Under the pieces are notes generated by a model. That model had not been told where the DNA came from and did not search any database. It was given only the letters and a program-made list of their open reading frames with translations. Below, in pieces: positions 24,339-32,895 of a DNA stretch of 64,000 nt; the first letter of the stretch is position 1, and each line of letters starts with the position of its first letter. This DNA is from DATDAH01 sp963823495 (lineage in GTDB: Bacteria; Actinomycetota; Acidimicrobiia; Acidimicrobiales; DATDAH01): NCBI GenBank assembly GCA_963823495.1, contig CAWGLV010000001.1, positions 2,294,001 through 2,358,000 of the forward strand. Direction: 5' to 3'. Position numbers and translations under genes: made by a program.

Positions 24339-26011
24339 CAGGAGGCGGTGACCGAGTCGCCGAGCCCGGCGGCCTCGAGGTCGGCGGTGACCGCCGCCCG
24401 GTAGGAGTCGACCTCGGCCTCCCGCTCGGCCTCGGACCAGCCCAGCTCGTCGCCCACCAGCTCGGCTACGTCGGCCGCCGCGGTCGCCGAGGCCGACGCA
24501 TCCAGGAGCCGCGCCCGGGTCCGGCGGCTGAGCACGTCGTCGAGGGTGGCCGCCATCTCGTACCGGGCGGCGTAGACCGCCTCGGCCCGGAGGTAGGGGA
24601 GCCCGGCCACCAGGGGCCGGGCCAGTTCGGGGTGGGTCTCGACCATGGCGAAGAGGACGGGGGATTCGCCGCCGTAGCGGCCGACGAGGTGCTCGACCTG
24701 TTCGACGGTCAACCCGGCGACGGCGGTCCTGCGGGCTGCCTCGTGGCCCTCGGCCCCCCGCAGGCTGAGGTTGCGGGTCCGGCTCCGACGGGCGACGCCC
24801 TTGGGCGCACGGCCACCCAGGTGGTCCATGACCTCGTCCACGGTGTCGGCGGCCATGTCGCGATAGGTCGTGAGCTTCCCACCGTTGACGCTGATGACCC
24901 CGGACTCCCGGGCCGTCACCTTGTGCATCCGGGAGAGGTCAGCGGTACGGGCGCTGGCCGCCGACTTGACCAGTGGGCGCAGGCCGGCCCAGGTACCGGT
25001 GATGTCGGCCGGGGTGATGGTGCCCTCGATGGCGCCGTTGATGGCCCCGAGGAGGTAGTCGACGTCCTCCCTCGTGCAGGTGGGTCGGTCGATGTCGCCG
25101 TCGTAGTCGGTGTCGGTGGTGCCGATGTAGGTCGAGCCGCCCCAGGCCACCACGAACACCGAGCGCCTGTCCTTGGGCACCGGGATGACCGCGGCGATGT
25201 CGTTCTGGACCAGGTCCCAAGGGACCGTGATGTGCACGCCCTTGGCCGGCCGGATGCTGTCGGGGTCCGAGCCCTCGTCGAGGGCGCGGATGTCGTCGGA
25301 CCAGACGCCGGTGGCGTTGACGATGGTGTGCGCCCACACCGCGATCCGGCGACCGTCGGCCTCGACGGTCGCCCCGGTGACCCGGCCGGCGTCGTCCTTG
25401 GTGATACCGGCCAGCTCGGCGCGGTTGACCACGACGGCCCCGTGGTCGAGCGCGGCGGTGCGGGCCACGGTGAGCACGAGACGGGCATCGTCGGTCTGGG
25501 CGTCGTAGTAGAGGTAGGCGCCGGCCAGCCGGTTCCGGCGCAGGGTCGGCACGTGGGCCATGGCCTCGTCAGTGGAGAGCCGCTTGTGGCGCTTGCCGAT
25601 CCGCAGGCCGCCGGTCAGGTCGTACATCCACATGGCCGAGCCCAGGGCCCGGGCCAGGCGCCGGTTCAACAGCCCGTCCTTGCTGAAGATGGGGATCAGG
25701 AACGGGAGCACCTTGACCAGATGGGGCGCGTTCCTCCGCAGGGTCTGGCGTTCCCGGAGGGCCTGGTAGACGAGTCGGATCTCGCCCTGTTGGAGGTAGC
25801 GCAGACCCCCGTGGACCAGCTTGGAGGACTTCGACGAGGTGCCGGCGGCGAAGTCGTCGCGCTCGACCAAGGCGGTGCGCAGGCCCCGCGATGCGGCATC
25901 GAGGGCCACACCGACGCCGGTGATCCCCCCCCCGACCACCAGCACGTCGAAGGGACCGGCGGCCAGGCGGTCGAGGCCCGCGGTGCGGTCGAACTCTCCG
26001 GGTCCGGTCAT
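24338..26011 (-). CDS. glpD: Aerobic glycerol-3-phosphate dehydrogenase
   Basis: 557 residues, membrane-associated flavoenzyme oxidising sn-glycerol 3-phosphate to DHAP and passing electrons to quinone. FAD-binding VLVVGGGITGVGVALDAASRG, then TSSKSSKLVHGGLRYLQQGEIRLVYQAL, GAYLYYDAQTDDARLVLT and TTDTDYDGDI are all characteristic. C-terminal domain about 420-557. First gene of a four-gene operon (glpD, AGPS-like, membrane protein, glpK). A TAGGCT -10 lies 9 nt before ATG 26011, consistent with a near-leaderless start, divergent from fur. Confidence 0.95.
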   Translation of the reverse strand: MTGPGEFDRTAGLDRLAAGPFDVLVVGGGITGVGVALDAASRGLRTALVERDDFAAGTSSKSSKLVHGGLRYLQQGEIRLVYQALRERQTLRRNAPHLVKVLPFLIPIFSKDGLLNRRLARALGSAMWMYDLTGGLRIGKRHKRLSTDEAMAHVPTLRRNRLAGAYLYYDAQTDDARLVLTVARTAALDHGAVVVNRAELAGITKDDAGRVTGATVEADGRRIAVWAHTIVNATGVWSDDIRALDEGSDPDSIRPAKGVHITVPWDLVQNDIAAVIPVPKDRRSVFVVAWGGSTYIGTTDTDYDGDIDRPTCTREDVDYLLGAINGAIEGTITPADITGTWAGLRPLVKSAASARTADLSRMHKVTARESGVISVNGGKLTTYRDMAADTVDEVMDHLGGRAPKGVARRSRTRNLSLRGAEGHEAARRTAVAGLTVEQVEHLVGRYGGESPVLFAMVETHPELARPLVAGLPYLRAEAVYAARYEMAATLDDVLSRRTRARLLDASASATAAADVAELVGDELGWSEAEREAEVDSYRAAVTADLEAAGLGDSVTAS

Positions 26012-26020
26012 GCGCCGGTC

Positions 26021-26026
26021 AGCCTA
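26021..26026 (-). promoter_or_regulatory. -10 hexamer TAGGCT before glpD
   Basis: Nine nt upstream of ATG 26011, minus strand. Confidence 0.4.
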
Positions 26027-26092
26027 GGAGGGACGATCGGCAGTCACTGGTCGCTTCCCGACAGCGATTGTCAGCTAACAGGGACAGGGTGC

Positions 26093-26098
26093 TACGGT
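26093..26098 (+). promoter_or_regulatory. -10 hexamer TACGGT, leaderless fur
   Basis: Seven nt before GTG 26106; a TTGTCA that could serve as -35 is at 26068-26073 (19-nt spacing). Confidence 0.55.
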
Positions 26099-26105
26099 CG
26101 GCGAA

Positions 26106-26567
26106 GTGAGGTCCCCGGACGAGTTGACCGCGGCGTTCCGCGAGCGAGGCCTTCGGGTCACGCCCCAGCGCCAGGCGATCTTCGGTGTCCTGTACGGGAG
26201 CGAGCGGCACCCGACCGCGGAGTGGGTCCACGAGGCGGTCCGCGTCGATCTGCCGACCGTCTCCCTCAAGACCGTCTACCAGACGCTCAACGACCTGGCG
26301 GCCATGGGTGAGCTGCATCAGCTCCACCTCGGTCCCGGGTCGGCCCGCTTCGATCCCAACGACGCGCCACACCACCACCTGGTGTGCGAGTCCTGCGGGG
26401 CGGTGGTCGACCTGCACGCCGACTTCACGAACCTCCAGGTGCCCGAGGGCCTCGGCCACGGGTTCCTGGTGTCCAGCACCGAGATCGTCTTCCGCGGGCG
26501 TTGTGCCGAGTGCACGACGGCCGGCGACGATGCCGGTGTGGTTGCCCACGCATCATCCAACACCTGA
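26106..26567 (+). CDS. Fur-family metalloregulator (Fur/PerR-like)
   Basis: 153 residues. Winged-helix region ELTAAFRERGLRVTPQRQAIF and LPTVSLKTVYQTLNDLAAMGELHQL; metal-binding DAPHHHLVCESCG and the structural zinc pairs Cys94/Cys97 and Cys133/Cys136. It represses genes in the metal- or peroxide-sensing state. The rubrerythrin gene follows after 16 bases, which points to a PerR-like oxidative-stress role rather than iron uptake, but the sensing residues alone do not decide. Leaderless start at GTG 26106. Confidence 0.9.
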   Translation: MRSPDELTAAFRERGLRVTPQRQAIFGVLYGSERHPTAEWVHEAVRVDLPTVSLKTVYQTLNDLAAMGELHQLHLGPGSARFDPNDAPHHHLVCESCGAVVDLHADFTNLQVPEGLGHGFLVSSTEIVFRGRCAECTTAGDDAGVVAHASSNT

Positions 26568-26583
26568 AGGAGACCTGCCCCCC

Positions 26584-27003
<420 letters not shown>

Positions 27004-27020
27004 GTCCGGCGGCCCGTCGG

Positions 27021-27047
27021 CCCCGGGAGCGCCCGCCGCTCCCGGGG
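27021..27047. terminator. GC hairpin after rubrerythrin gene
   Basis: Perfect 11-bp stem (CCCCGGGAGCG and complement) with 5-nt loop; no U tract. It lies between rubrerythrin and DUF3501 and may be a terminator or attenuator. Confidence 0.6.
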
Positions 27048-27079
27048 TCTCGACGGCCTCGACGCCGACGACCCCCTCC

Positions 27080-27683
27080 ATGAACCTCCCCCTGACCATC
27101 GACGACATCGTCGATCAGCGGGCCTACGAGCGTGAGCGCGAGGACTTCCGCCGCCACGTCGTCGCCCTGAAGCGGCGCCGCCGGGTCGGCGTCGGTCCCT
27201 TCGTCACCCTTGTCTTCGAGAACCGCGACACGATCCGTTTCCAGATCCAGGAGATGGCCCGCGTCGAGAAGATCATCACCGACGAGGGGATCCAGGACGA
27301 GCTCGACGTCTACAACCCGTTGATCCCCGGCCCCGGCCAGATCAGCGCCACCCTCTTCATCGAACTGACCGACAAGGACCAGCTGATCGAGTGGCTGCCC
27401 CAGCTGGTGGGCATCGAGACCGAGGTCGAGCTCCGGGTCGGGCCCTCGGGCGGCCACCGGGTGCGGTGTCGGGTCGACGAGGCCCACCTGGCTCAGCTCA
27501 CGCGCGAAGAGATCACCGCCTCGGTCCACTACGTCCACTTCGACCTCACGGCCGACGAGGTGGAGGCCTTCGCAGAGGGACCCGTCGTCGCTGGCGGTGA
27601 CCCATCCGAGCTATCGCCACGAGGTCGAGTTGAGCCCGGACACCCGGTCCGAGTTGCTCGACGACCTACGGGGCGGTGCCTGA
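27080..27683 (+). CDS. DUF3501 family protein (frameshifted near the 3' end)
   Basis: About 200 residues after correction. MNLPLTIDDIVDQRAYEREREDFR, GPFVTLVFENRDTIRFQIQEM and EDELDVYNPLIPG-like (QDELDVYNPLIPGPGQISAT) are the DUF3501 signature. Frame 2 codes until ADEVEAFAEGPVV (about 27590). The family's C-terminus then continues in another frame as VTHPSYRHEVELSPDTR to TGA 27681-27683, so one extra base lies near 27590-27597. Uncorrected, the frame would run through the whiB gene. DUF3501 genes commonly neighbour rubrerythrin genes, suggesting a role in peroxide or iron stress; the biochemical function is unknown. Confidence 0.75.
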
Positions 27684-27722
27684 CGCTCCGTCAGGATTCC
27701 CTGACATCAGCGTCAGTTCGCC

Positions 27723-27752
27723 TTGCATCGCCGGCGGCATATTGCCGATACT
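27723..27752 (+). promoter_or_regulatory. Promoter of whiB-like gene
   Basis: TTGCAT (27723-27728), 18-nt spacer, GATACT (27747-27752); about 67 nt of leader before ATG 27820. The rest of the 136-base gap holds no gene. Confidence 0.45.
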
Positions 27753-27819
27753 GCGCCGTGCCGACCAAGGGGGGTCGGGCCCCGGGACAGGGGGCGACGA
27801 GGGGAGCTGAGCGGAACCG

Positions 27820-28056
27820 ATGGCCATCGCCGAGATCTGGAACCAGCAGGCAGCGTGCCGGGGACTCGACCCGGAGATCTTCTACCCGACCTCAGAGGAC
27901 GAGGCCGAGACGGCCAAGTCGGTCTGCGGCCAGTGTGCGGTCCGGCCGGCCTGCCTCGAGCACGCCCTCGGCCTCCGGGAGCGTGACGGTGTCTGGGGTG
28001 GGGCCACCGAGAAGGAACGTCGTCGCATCATCCGTCAGCGCCGTCGTTCCGGTTGA
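27820..28056 (+). CDS. WhiB-family [4Fe-4S] transcription factor
   Basis: 78 residues. The four cluster-binding Cys are Cys13, Cys36, Cys39 and Cys45 (CGQC-AVRPAC), followed by the GVWGG turn and the basic C-terminal tail RRRIIRQRRR that contacts DNA. Wbl proteins bind sigma factor region 4 and respond to NO, O2 or developmental cues. The acidic stretch before Cys36 (TSEDEAETAKSV) and compact length resemble the WhiB1/WhiB2-type group. ATG 27820 chosen as it gives the canonical N-terminus. Confidence 0.95.
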   Translation: MAIAEIWNQQAACRGLDPEIFYPTSEDEAETAKSVCGQCAVRPACLEHALGLRERDGVWGGATEKERRRIIRQRRRSG

Positions 28057-28065
28057 CATGACGTC

Positions 28066-29310
28066 GTGACCCCGTCCTTCGCGGGGTGGCCTGTGGTCCT
28101 CGCCGAGGTGGCCGCGGGACACGACCTCGATCCGGACCTGGCCCATGCGGCCATGGGGCAGATCCTGGCCGGGGAGGCGACACCCTCGCAGATCGCGGGC
28201 CTGATCGTCGGCCTCCGCATCAAGGGCGAGACGGTCGAGGAGTTGGCCGCGTTGCGCCAGGCCATGCTCGACGCGGCCGTACGGATCACCCTTCCCGACG
28301 ACATCGACCCGGTGGACACCTGCGGAACCGGCGGCGACCGCTCGGGCACGATCAACGTCTCGAGCATCGCCGCCCTGGTGATCGCCGGTGGCGGTGTGCC
28401 CGTCCTCAAGCACGGGAACCGGGCCTCGTCCTCGCAGTGCGGCTCCGCGGACGTGTACGAGGAACTCGGACTGACCATCGACCTCGGACCCGAGGAGGTG
28501 GCCGCGTCGGTGGTCGAGACCGGCTTCGGCTTCGCGCTGGCTCCCCGGTTCCACGCCTCGATGCGGCACGCCGGGCCCACCCGCAAGGAGTTGGGCATTC
28601 CCACGGCGTTCAACTTCCTCGGACCCATCGCCAACCCGGCCGGGGTCCGTCGTCAGGTGGTCGGCGTGGCCGACGGCGGCATGGCCGAGCGGATGCTCGG
28701 CGTGCTCGAGGCCTCGGGCACGACCCGGGCCCTGGTGGTCCACGGCGCCGACGGCCTCGATGAGCTGACCACCACCACCACGAGCAGCGTGCACGAACTG
28801 CGGGACGGCTCGGTGTCGGCCTACGAGGTCCATCCCGGGACCTTCGGGCTGCCCACCGCCGCCCCCGACGACCTGCTCGGCGGTACGGCGCCGGAGAACG
28901 CGGCGTCCGCCCGGCGGGTGCTGGCGGGCGAGCCCGGCCCGCACCGGGACATCGTGGTGCTGAACGCCGCGGCCGGCTTCGTCGTGGCCGACCGGGCGGC
29001 CGACCTGGCCGAGGGCGTGGCCCTCGCCCGAGCCGCCATCGACGACGGCCGGGCCGAGGCCAAGCTCGCCCAGGTCGTCGCGTCGGCGCCCGCCTCGCCG
29101 GTTGACGCGCTCGAGCTGTCGAGGCCCGGGCCGAGCTCAGCGGAGGGTGTGGTCGACGGCGTCGAGCTCCGCGTGGGCGTCGACCAGGGCGGCCAGCCGC
29201 TCGTAGGGGTCGCCCACGGCGTCGGGGTCCGGCGGGCGGCAGAGGGCCAGGGCCAGCCGGTCGAGCTCGTCGGCCTCGGCCCCCAGCGCCCGCAACGCCG
29301 CGGACCGTGA
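28066..29310 (+). CDS. trpD: Anthranilate phosphoribosyltransferase
   Basis: Transfers phosphoribosyl to anthranilate in tryptophan synthesis. PRPP-binding DTCGTGGDRSGTINVSS, KHGNRASSSQCGSADVYEELG, RHAGPTRKELGIPTAFNFLGPI-type segment, and VVHGADGLDELT are all present. The open frame gives 414 residues, 65-70 more than the family; conserved sequence ends around GRAEAKLAQVVAS (about 29090). The extension overlaps the converging gene by about 170 bases, so the true end is probably near 29100 and a frameshift there is likely. Other trp genes are not in the window. GTG 28066 follows whiB by 9 bases. Confidence 0.88.
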   Translation: MTPSFAGWPVVLAEVAAGHDLDPDLAHAAMGQILAGEATPSQIAGLIVGLRIKGETVEELAALRQAMLDAAVRITLPDDIDPVDTCGTGGDRSGTINVSSIAALVIAGGGVPVLKHGNRASSSQCGSADVYEELGLTIDLGPEEVAASVVETGFGFALAPRFHASMRHAGPTRKELGIPTAFNFLGPIANPAGVRRQVVGVADGGMAERMLGVLEASGTTRALVVHGADGLDELTTTTTSSVHELRDGSVSAYEVHPGTFGLPTAAPDDLLGGTAPENAASARRVLAGEPGPHRDIVVLNAAAGFVVADRAADLAEGVALARAAIDDGRAEAKLAQVVASAPASPVDALELSRPGPSSAEGVVDGVELRVGVDQGGQPLVGVAHGVGVRRAAEGQGQPVELVGLGPQRPQRRGP

Positions 29311-29613
29311 TCGGTAGGGCTGGCGGGCGGCGAGCACCACGCGACGGTCCAGCTCGACGGCGTGGTCGGCCACGGCCGCCGGCAGGACGCGTCCGCTGCG
29401 GGCCGAGGCGACCCGCACCGTGGTCTGCAGGCGCCGGTGCAGCCGGGCCGGGGTGGACGGCGCGACGAGCCAGCGCAGGGGAGCGGCGGAGGGCACCTTC
29501 GGGTGGACCCGGTTGCGGCGGGCCAGACGCCAACGGACGACCAGCACCGTGACGACGACGGCGATCGCGATGACCGCCGCGATGGACCCGAGGGCCACGA
29601 GCAGCTCCGACAT
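29137..29613 (-). CDS. Membrane-anchored protein, unknown function
   Basis: 158 residues. One N-terminal helix (LLVALGSIAAVIAIAVVVTVLVV) then a basic, helical cytoplasmic part (RWRLARRNRVHPKVP, AVELDRRVVLAARQPYRSRSAAL). ATG 29613 is chosen over GTG 29616 because TAGCCT lies exactly 7 nt before it. No family recognised. Its 3' end overlaps the C-terminal extension of the trpD frame. Confidence 0.6.
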   Translation of the reverse strand: MSELLVALGSIAAVIAIAVVVTVLVVRWRLARRNRVHPKVPSAAPLRWLVAPSTPARLHRRLQTTVRVASARSGRVLPAAVADHAVELDRRVVLAARQPYRSRSAALRALGAEADELDRLALALCRPPDPDAVGDPYERLAALVDAHAELDAVDHTLR

Positions 29614-29620
29614 CACCTTC

Positions 29621-29626
29621 AGGCTA
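29621..29626 (-). promoter_or_regulatory. -10 hexamer TAGCCT, leaderless membrane-anchored gene
   Basis: Seven nt before ATG 29613, minus strand; overlaps the 3' end of the DEDD/GIY-YIG gene. Confidence 0.5.
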
Positions 29627-31321
29627 TCGGCGGCTCCGGCGCCGGCTCGGCGTGAAGGTGGGAAGGCGGGGGAGGGGCGAGGCCAGCCCGCCGTCGCAGT
29701 GGGTCAGGCGGAACTGCCCGGCCTGCTCATCGAGCCAACGCGAGACACAGAGCAGCTCATCCACCTCGGCCGTACCGACCACGGTGGCGTCCGCCGGGGT
29801 CTCGGCGCCCAGGCCGAGTGGGGGTTGGTGGTCGGCCCAGGAGGCCACGAGGTGCCCGTTGACCAGCTCGGCGCCGCCTCCGGTGTCCACCTCGATCAGG
29901 ACCCGCCCCGCGACCCGTAGCCGTTCGAGACGTCGTTGGCGCTCGAGGGCAGCGCTCAGCGCGGCCGCTCGCTCGCGGACGTCGGCGGCCTCCTCGAAGC
30001 GTTGATCCCGGGCCAGGGCGGCCATCTGCTCGCGCAGCGGGACGAGCAGGATCTCGGGCTCCCGGGTCAGGCCGCGCAGGGTCCGCTGGACCAACCGGTC
30101 GTACTCCTGGGGTGTCACGGTCCCGGCGCAGGGGCAGGTGGCGACGCCGAGCTGGGCCGGGGTACACGGCGCGTCGCGTCTCCCTGTCGGTCGGCCGGCG
30201 CACCTCCGCAGCGGGATCGTCGTCTGGATCGCTTCGGCGACCCGCTTGGCGAACCGCGAGCTCGGGAGGGGGCCGAGGTAGAAGGCGCCGTCGTCTCGAG
30301 TCGTGCGCACGACGGACAGGCGCGGGAACGCCTCGTTGCTGGTCAGCTTCAGGTAGGTGTAGGCGCCGGAGCGGGTGCCGACCTTGTTGAAGCGGGGGGT
30401 CCAGTCGGCGATGAGCCGGACCTCGAGCACCTCGGCCTCCATGGGCCCGGCGCACACGGTGTGGTCGATGCGCGCGGTCTCGCGCAGCAGCTGGGCCACC
30501 TTCCGGCGCCGGTCGCTGGAGAAGTAGCTGCGCACCCGGGTCCGCAGGTTGGCCGCCTTGCCGACATACAGCGGACGACCGTCCCGGTCCCGGAACACAT
30601 AGACGCCGGGGCGGCGCGGGAGGTGGTGGGTGAGCTTGAGCTTGGCCGCCTGTGGGTGCCGGTCGATCTTCGGGAGGCCGAGCAGGTCGTCGAGGCCGAG
30701 GACGCCGAGCCGTCCCGCCCGCTCCAGCAGGACGTGCAACAGGTCGCCGGTGGCCAGGGCGTCGTCCAGGGCGCGGTGGCTCGGCCGGTGGTCGAGGCGG
30801 AGCTGCTCGGCCAGGGTCCCCAGCTTGTGGTTGCGGACCTCGTCGCCCAGCAGGCGTCGGGCCAGGGCGACGGTGTCGACCCGGGCCACCTCGGGGGTGG
30901 TCCGGCCCGTGCGGTCACAGGCCGCGCGCAGGAAGCCCAGGTCGAAGCCGATGTTGTGACCGACCAGGACGGCGTCACCCCAGAACTCGAGCAGTGACGG
31001 GAGGACCGCCTCGATGTTCGGTGCCGGGAGCAGCATCGAGTCGGTGATGCCGGTGAGCACCGTGATGACCGGCGGGACGGTGCGGCCGGGGTTCACCAGC
31101 GTCTGGAACGTGCCCAGGCACTCACCCCCCCGCAGCCGGACCGCTCCCACCTCGGTGATCCGGTCGTCGACCGCCGAGCCGCCCGTGGTCTCGAGGTCCA
31201 CGACGCAGAACGTGACCTCCGACAGCGGGGTGCCCAGCTCGTCGAGGGAGGCCTGACCCGAGCGCGTCGACGTCACGACGGTGGCGAACAGCTGTTCGTC
31301 ATGTTCGGCATGGTGGCACAT
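29624..31321 (-). CDS. DEDD 3'-5' exonuclease fused to GIY-YIG (UvrC-like) nuclease
   Basis: 565 residues. N-terminal DnaQ/epsilon-type exonuclease (about 30-200: FCVVDLETTGGSAVDDRITEV exo I, VGHNIGFDLGFLRAACD exo II, HRALDDALATGDLL exo III), followed by a GIY-YIG domain (about 235-320: RPGVYVFRDRDGRPLYVGKA-like, TRVRSYFS, ADWTPRFNKVG) and a UvrC-like Cys and UvrB-binding region (CTPAQLGVATCPCAGTV, LAREQRFEEAADVRERAAAL-type UVR motif). This is the actinobacterial relative of Cho/UvrC used in DNA repair. ATG 31321 gives MCHHAEHDEQ; GTG 31276 is an alternative. Confidence 0.88.
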   Translation of the reverse strand: MCHHAEHDEQLFATVVTSTRSGQASLDELGTPLSEVTFCVVDLETTGGSAVDDRITEVGAVRLRGGECLGTFQTLVNPGRTVPPVITVLTGITDSMLLPAPNIEAVLPSLLEFWGDAVLVGHNIGFDLGFLRAACDRTGRTTPEVARVDTVALARRLLGDEVRNHKLGTLAEQLRLDHRPSHRALDDALATGDLLHVLLERAGRLGVLGLDDLLGLPKIDRHPQAAKLKLTHHLPRRPGVYVFRDRDGRPLYVGKAANLRTRVRSYFSSDRRRKVAQLLRETARIDHTVCAGPMEAEVLEVRLIADWTPRFNKVGTRSGAYTYLKLTSNEAFPRLSVVRTTRDDGAFYLGPLPSSRFAKRVAEAIQTTIPLRRCAGRPTGRRDAPCTPAQLGVATCPCAGTVTPQEYDRLVQRTLRGLTREPEILLVPLREQMAALARDQRFEEAADVRERAAALSAALERQRRLERLRVAGRVLIEVDTGGGAELVNGHLVASWADHQPPLGLGAETPADATVVGTAEVDELLCVSRWLDEQAGQFRLTHCDGGLASPLPRLPTFTPSRRRSRR

Positions 31322-31324
31322 CGG

Positions 31325-31330
31325 TACGGT
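31325..31330 (+). promoter_or_regulatory. -10 hexamer TACGGT, leaderless zinc-ribbon gene
   Basis: Six nt before GTG 31337; supports that start over ATG 31301. Confidence 0.5.
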
Positions 31331-31336
31331 TGGGGC

Positions 31337-31576
31337 GTGACCGGCCCCCGATTTCGTTGCACCGCCTGTGGCAACCTGACCCGCTTCGACGTCGTCGCGA
31401 ACCGACGCACCCGGGCCTTCCACCACTACACGGTCGGCGGTGAGCTGTCCGTGGAGGACGAGGAGGTCCTCGAGGAGCGGTTGGAGGACGTCGCCTGTCG
31501 CTGGTGCGGGAACGGTGATCACGTCGAGGCGCTGTCGGCCGACCAGGCCGACGCGGTGACCGGCGGCGCGCCCTGA
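31337..31576 (+). CDS. Small zinc-ribbon-type protein
   Basis: 79 residues with two Cys pairs, CTAC near the N-terminus and CRWC near the C-terminus, separated by FHHYTVGGELSVEDEEVLEERLEDV. The layout fits a two-pair zinc ribbon; actinobacterial homologues are common and uncharacterised. Start GTG 31337 follows a TACGGT -10 by 6 nt. It lies directly upstream of the NYN-domain gene and is probably cotranscribed with it. Confidence 0.7.
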   Translation: MTGPRFRCTACGNLTRFDVVANRRTRAFHHYTVGGELSVEDEEVLEERLEDVACRWCGNGDHVEALSADQADAVTGGAP

Positions 31577-31599
31577 GCGAGTCGGGGCTGGACCCCGCC

Positions 31600-32841
31600 G
31601 TGGTCCGCTCGGGGCTCGAGCGGGCCCTCGAGGTGGCCCGCGAGGGGCAAGAGGCCACGCCGAAGGTCGCACCACCCAAGGAGCTGACCCGCTACCTGGC
31701 GTTCCAGAAGCTCACCGGCCCGGCCCTGGCCGCGGTCCTCCGGGTCCTCGACGCCGATGACCAGTTCCGCGAGCGGGTGCTGGGGGCCACGCGTCCGGCC
31801 GAGGTGAGCGCCGCCGGCTGGTTGGTGCTCAGCCGCCCGACCGGGTGGCGGGAACTGCTCGAGACCGTCGCCGCCGGCCAGGTCGAGGCGGCGGGCACCC
31901 AGGAGGCCGAGCGCCGCCTCCGGGATCTCCAACGGGCGCTGGAGGCATCCGAGCGGAAACGAGCCCATGCCGAGGACGAGTTGGCCCGCCACCGGGAGGA
32001 GACCGAGGCGGCGACCGGGGAACTGGCCGCGGTGCGCCGAGAACGCCGCCGGGCCGAGGAGTCACTGAGCGCGGCCGACCGCAGCCTGGCGGCGCTCGAG
32101 GAGAAGCTGGAGGACCGCGAGACCCGTCTGGCCGAGGCCCAGGGCGCCCGGGAGGCCCGCGAGCACGAGTTGGCACAGGCGCAGGGGCTGCTGGCCGACG
32201 CCCGGGCCGAGTTGGAGCGACGACCCGCATCCCTCGTCCCCGGGGAGCGACCGGTCGATGTCGCCCGGCTCCGCGAGGCGACCTCCCGCGTGCAGCGGGC
32301 TGCCGCCAGCCTGGCCAAGTCGGTCGACGTCCTCCGTGCGGCGGTCCCGCCGGAGCCGGTGCTGGTCGCGGAGAACGTTCGGTCGCCGGTGACGCGGGTC
32401 CCGCTGCCGCTCCCCGGCGGCATCGTGGCCGACACCGGCGCAGGGGCCCGCTGGTTGCTCGGCCGACCTGAGGTCGTCCTGCTCGTGGACGGCTACAACG
32501 TGGCCAAGAGGGCCTGGCCGAACGAGGACCTGGAGTCCCAGCGCACGCACCTGATCCGCGCCCTCGACGTCCTGGCCATCCGGACCGGGGCCACGGCCGA
32601 GATCGTCTTCGACGGTCCCGACGAGCCCGCTCCGGCGGCCCGACAGAGCACCCGGTCGGTCGGGGTCCGCTACAGCGGCGGCGCCCTGGCCGACGACGTC
32701 GTGGTGGACCTGGTCGACGCCTATCCGCCGGACCGACCCGTCGTGGTCGTCTCCAGCGATCGCGAGGTCCGCGACGCAGCCCGGGCCAAGGGCGCCACCG
32801 TCCTCGGCTCCGACACCCTCATCGCCCTCCTGTCGGGTTGA
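31600..32841 (+). CDS. NYN-domain (YacP-like) ribonuclease with coiled coil
   Basis: 413 residues. N-terminal helical region (about 1-90), a long coiled coil (about 90-230, Glu/Arg/Ala-rich), then a NYN/PIN-like domain (about 285-413): VVLLVDGYNVAKRAWPN, EIVFDGPDEPAP, ADDVVVDLVDAYPPDRPVVVVSSDREVRDAA. The acidic residues DGYN, DGPDE, DDVV and SSDREV form the putative metal site of YacP/Rae1-like RNases. Frame is open upstream to about 31573 without a standard start, so GTG 31600 is used. Role probably in RNA turnover. Confidence 0.8.
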   Translation: MVRSGLERALEVAREGQEATPKVAPPKELTRYLAFQKLTGPALAAVLRVLDADDQFRERVLGATRPAEVSAAGWLVLSRPTGWRELLETVAAGQVEAAGTQEAERRLRDLQRALEASERKRAHAEDELARHREETEAATGELAAVRRERRRAEESLSAADRSLAALEEKLEDRETRLAEAQGAREAREHELAQAQGLLADARAELERRPASLVPGERPVDVARLREATSRVQRAAASLAKSVDVLRAAVPPEPVLVAENVRSPVTRVPLPLPGGIVADTGAGARWLLGRPEVVLLVDGYNVAKRAWPNEDLESQRTHLIRALDVLAIRTGATAEIVFDGPDEPAPAARQSTRSVGVRYSGGALADDVVVDLVDAYPPDRPVVVVSSDREVRDAARAKGATVLGSDTLIALLSG

Positions 32842-32882
32842 CCCGACCGGTCGCACCAGGAACGGCTGTCACCCCCCCTGCG

Positions 32883-32888
32883 TACCGT
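32883..32888 (+). promoter_or_regulatory. -10 hexamer TACCGT, leaderless 62-aa gene
   Basis: Seven nt before ATG 32896. Confidence 0.5.
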
Positions 32889-32895
32889 TCCCGAC

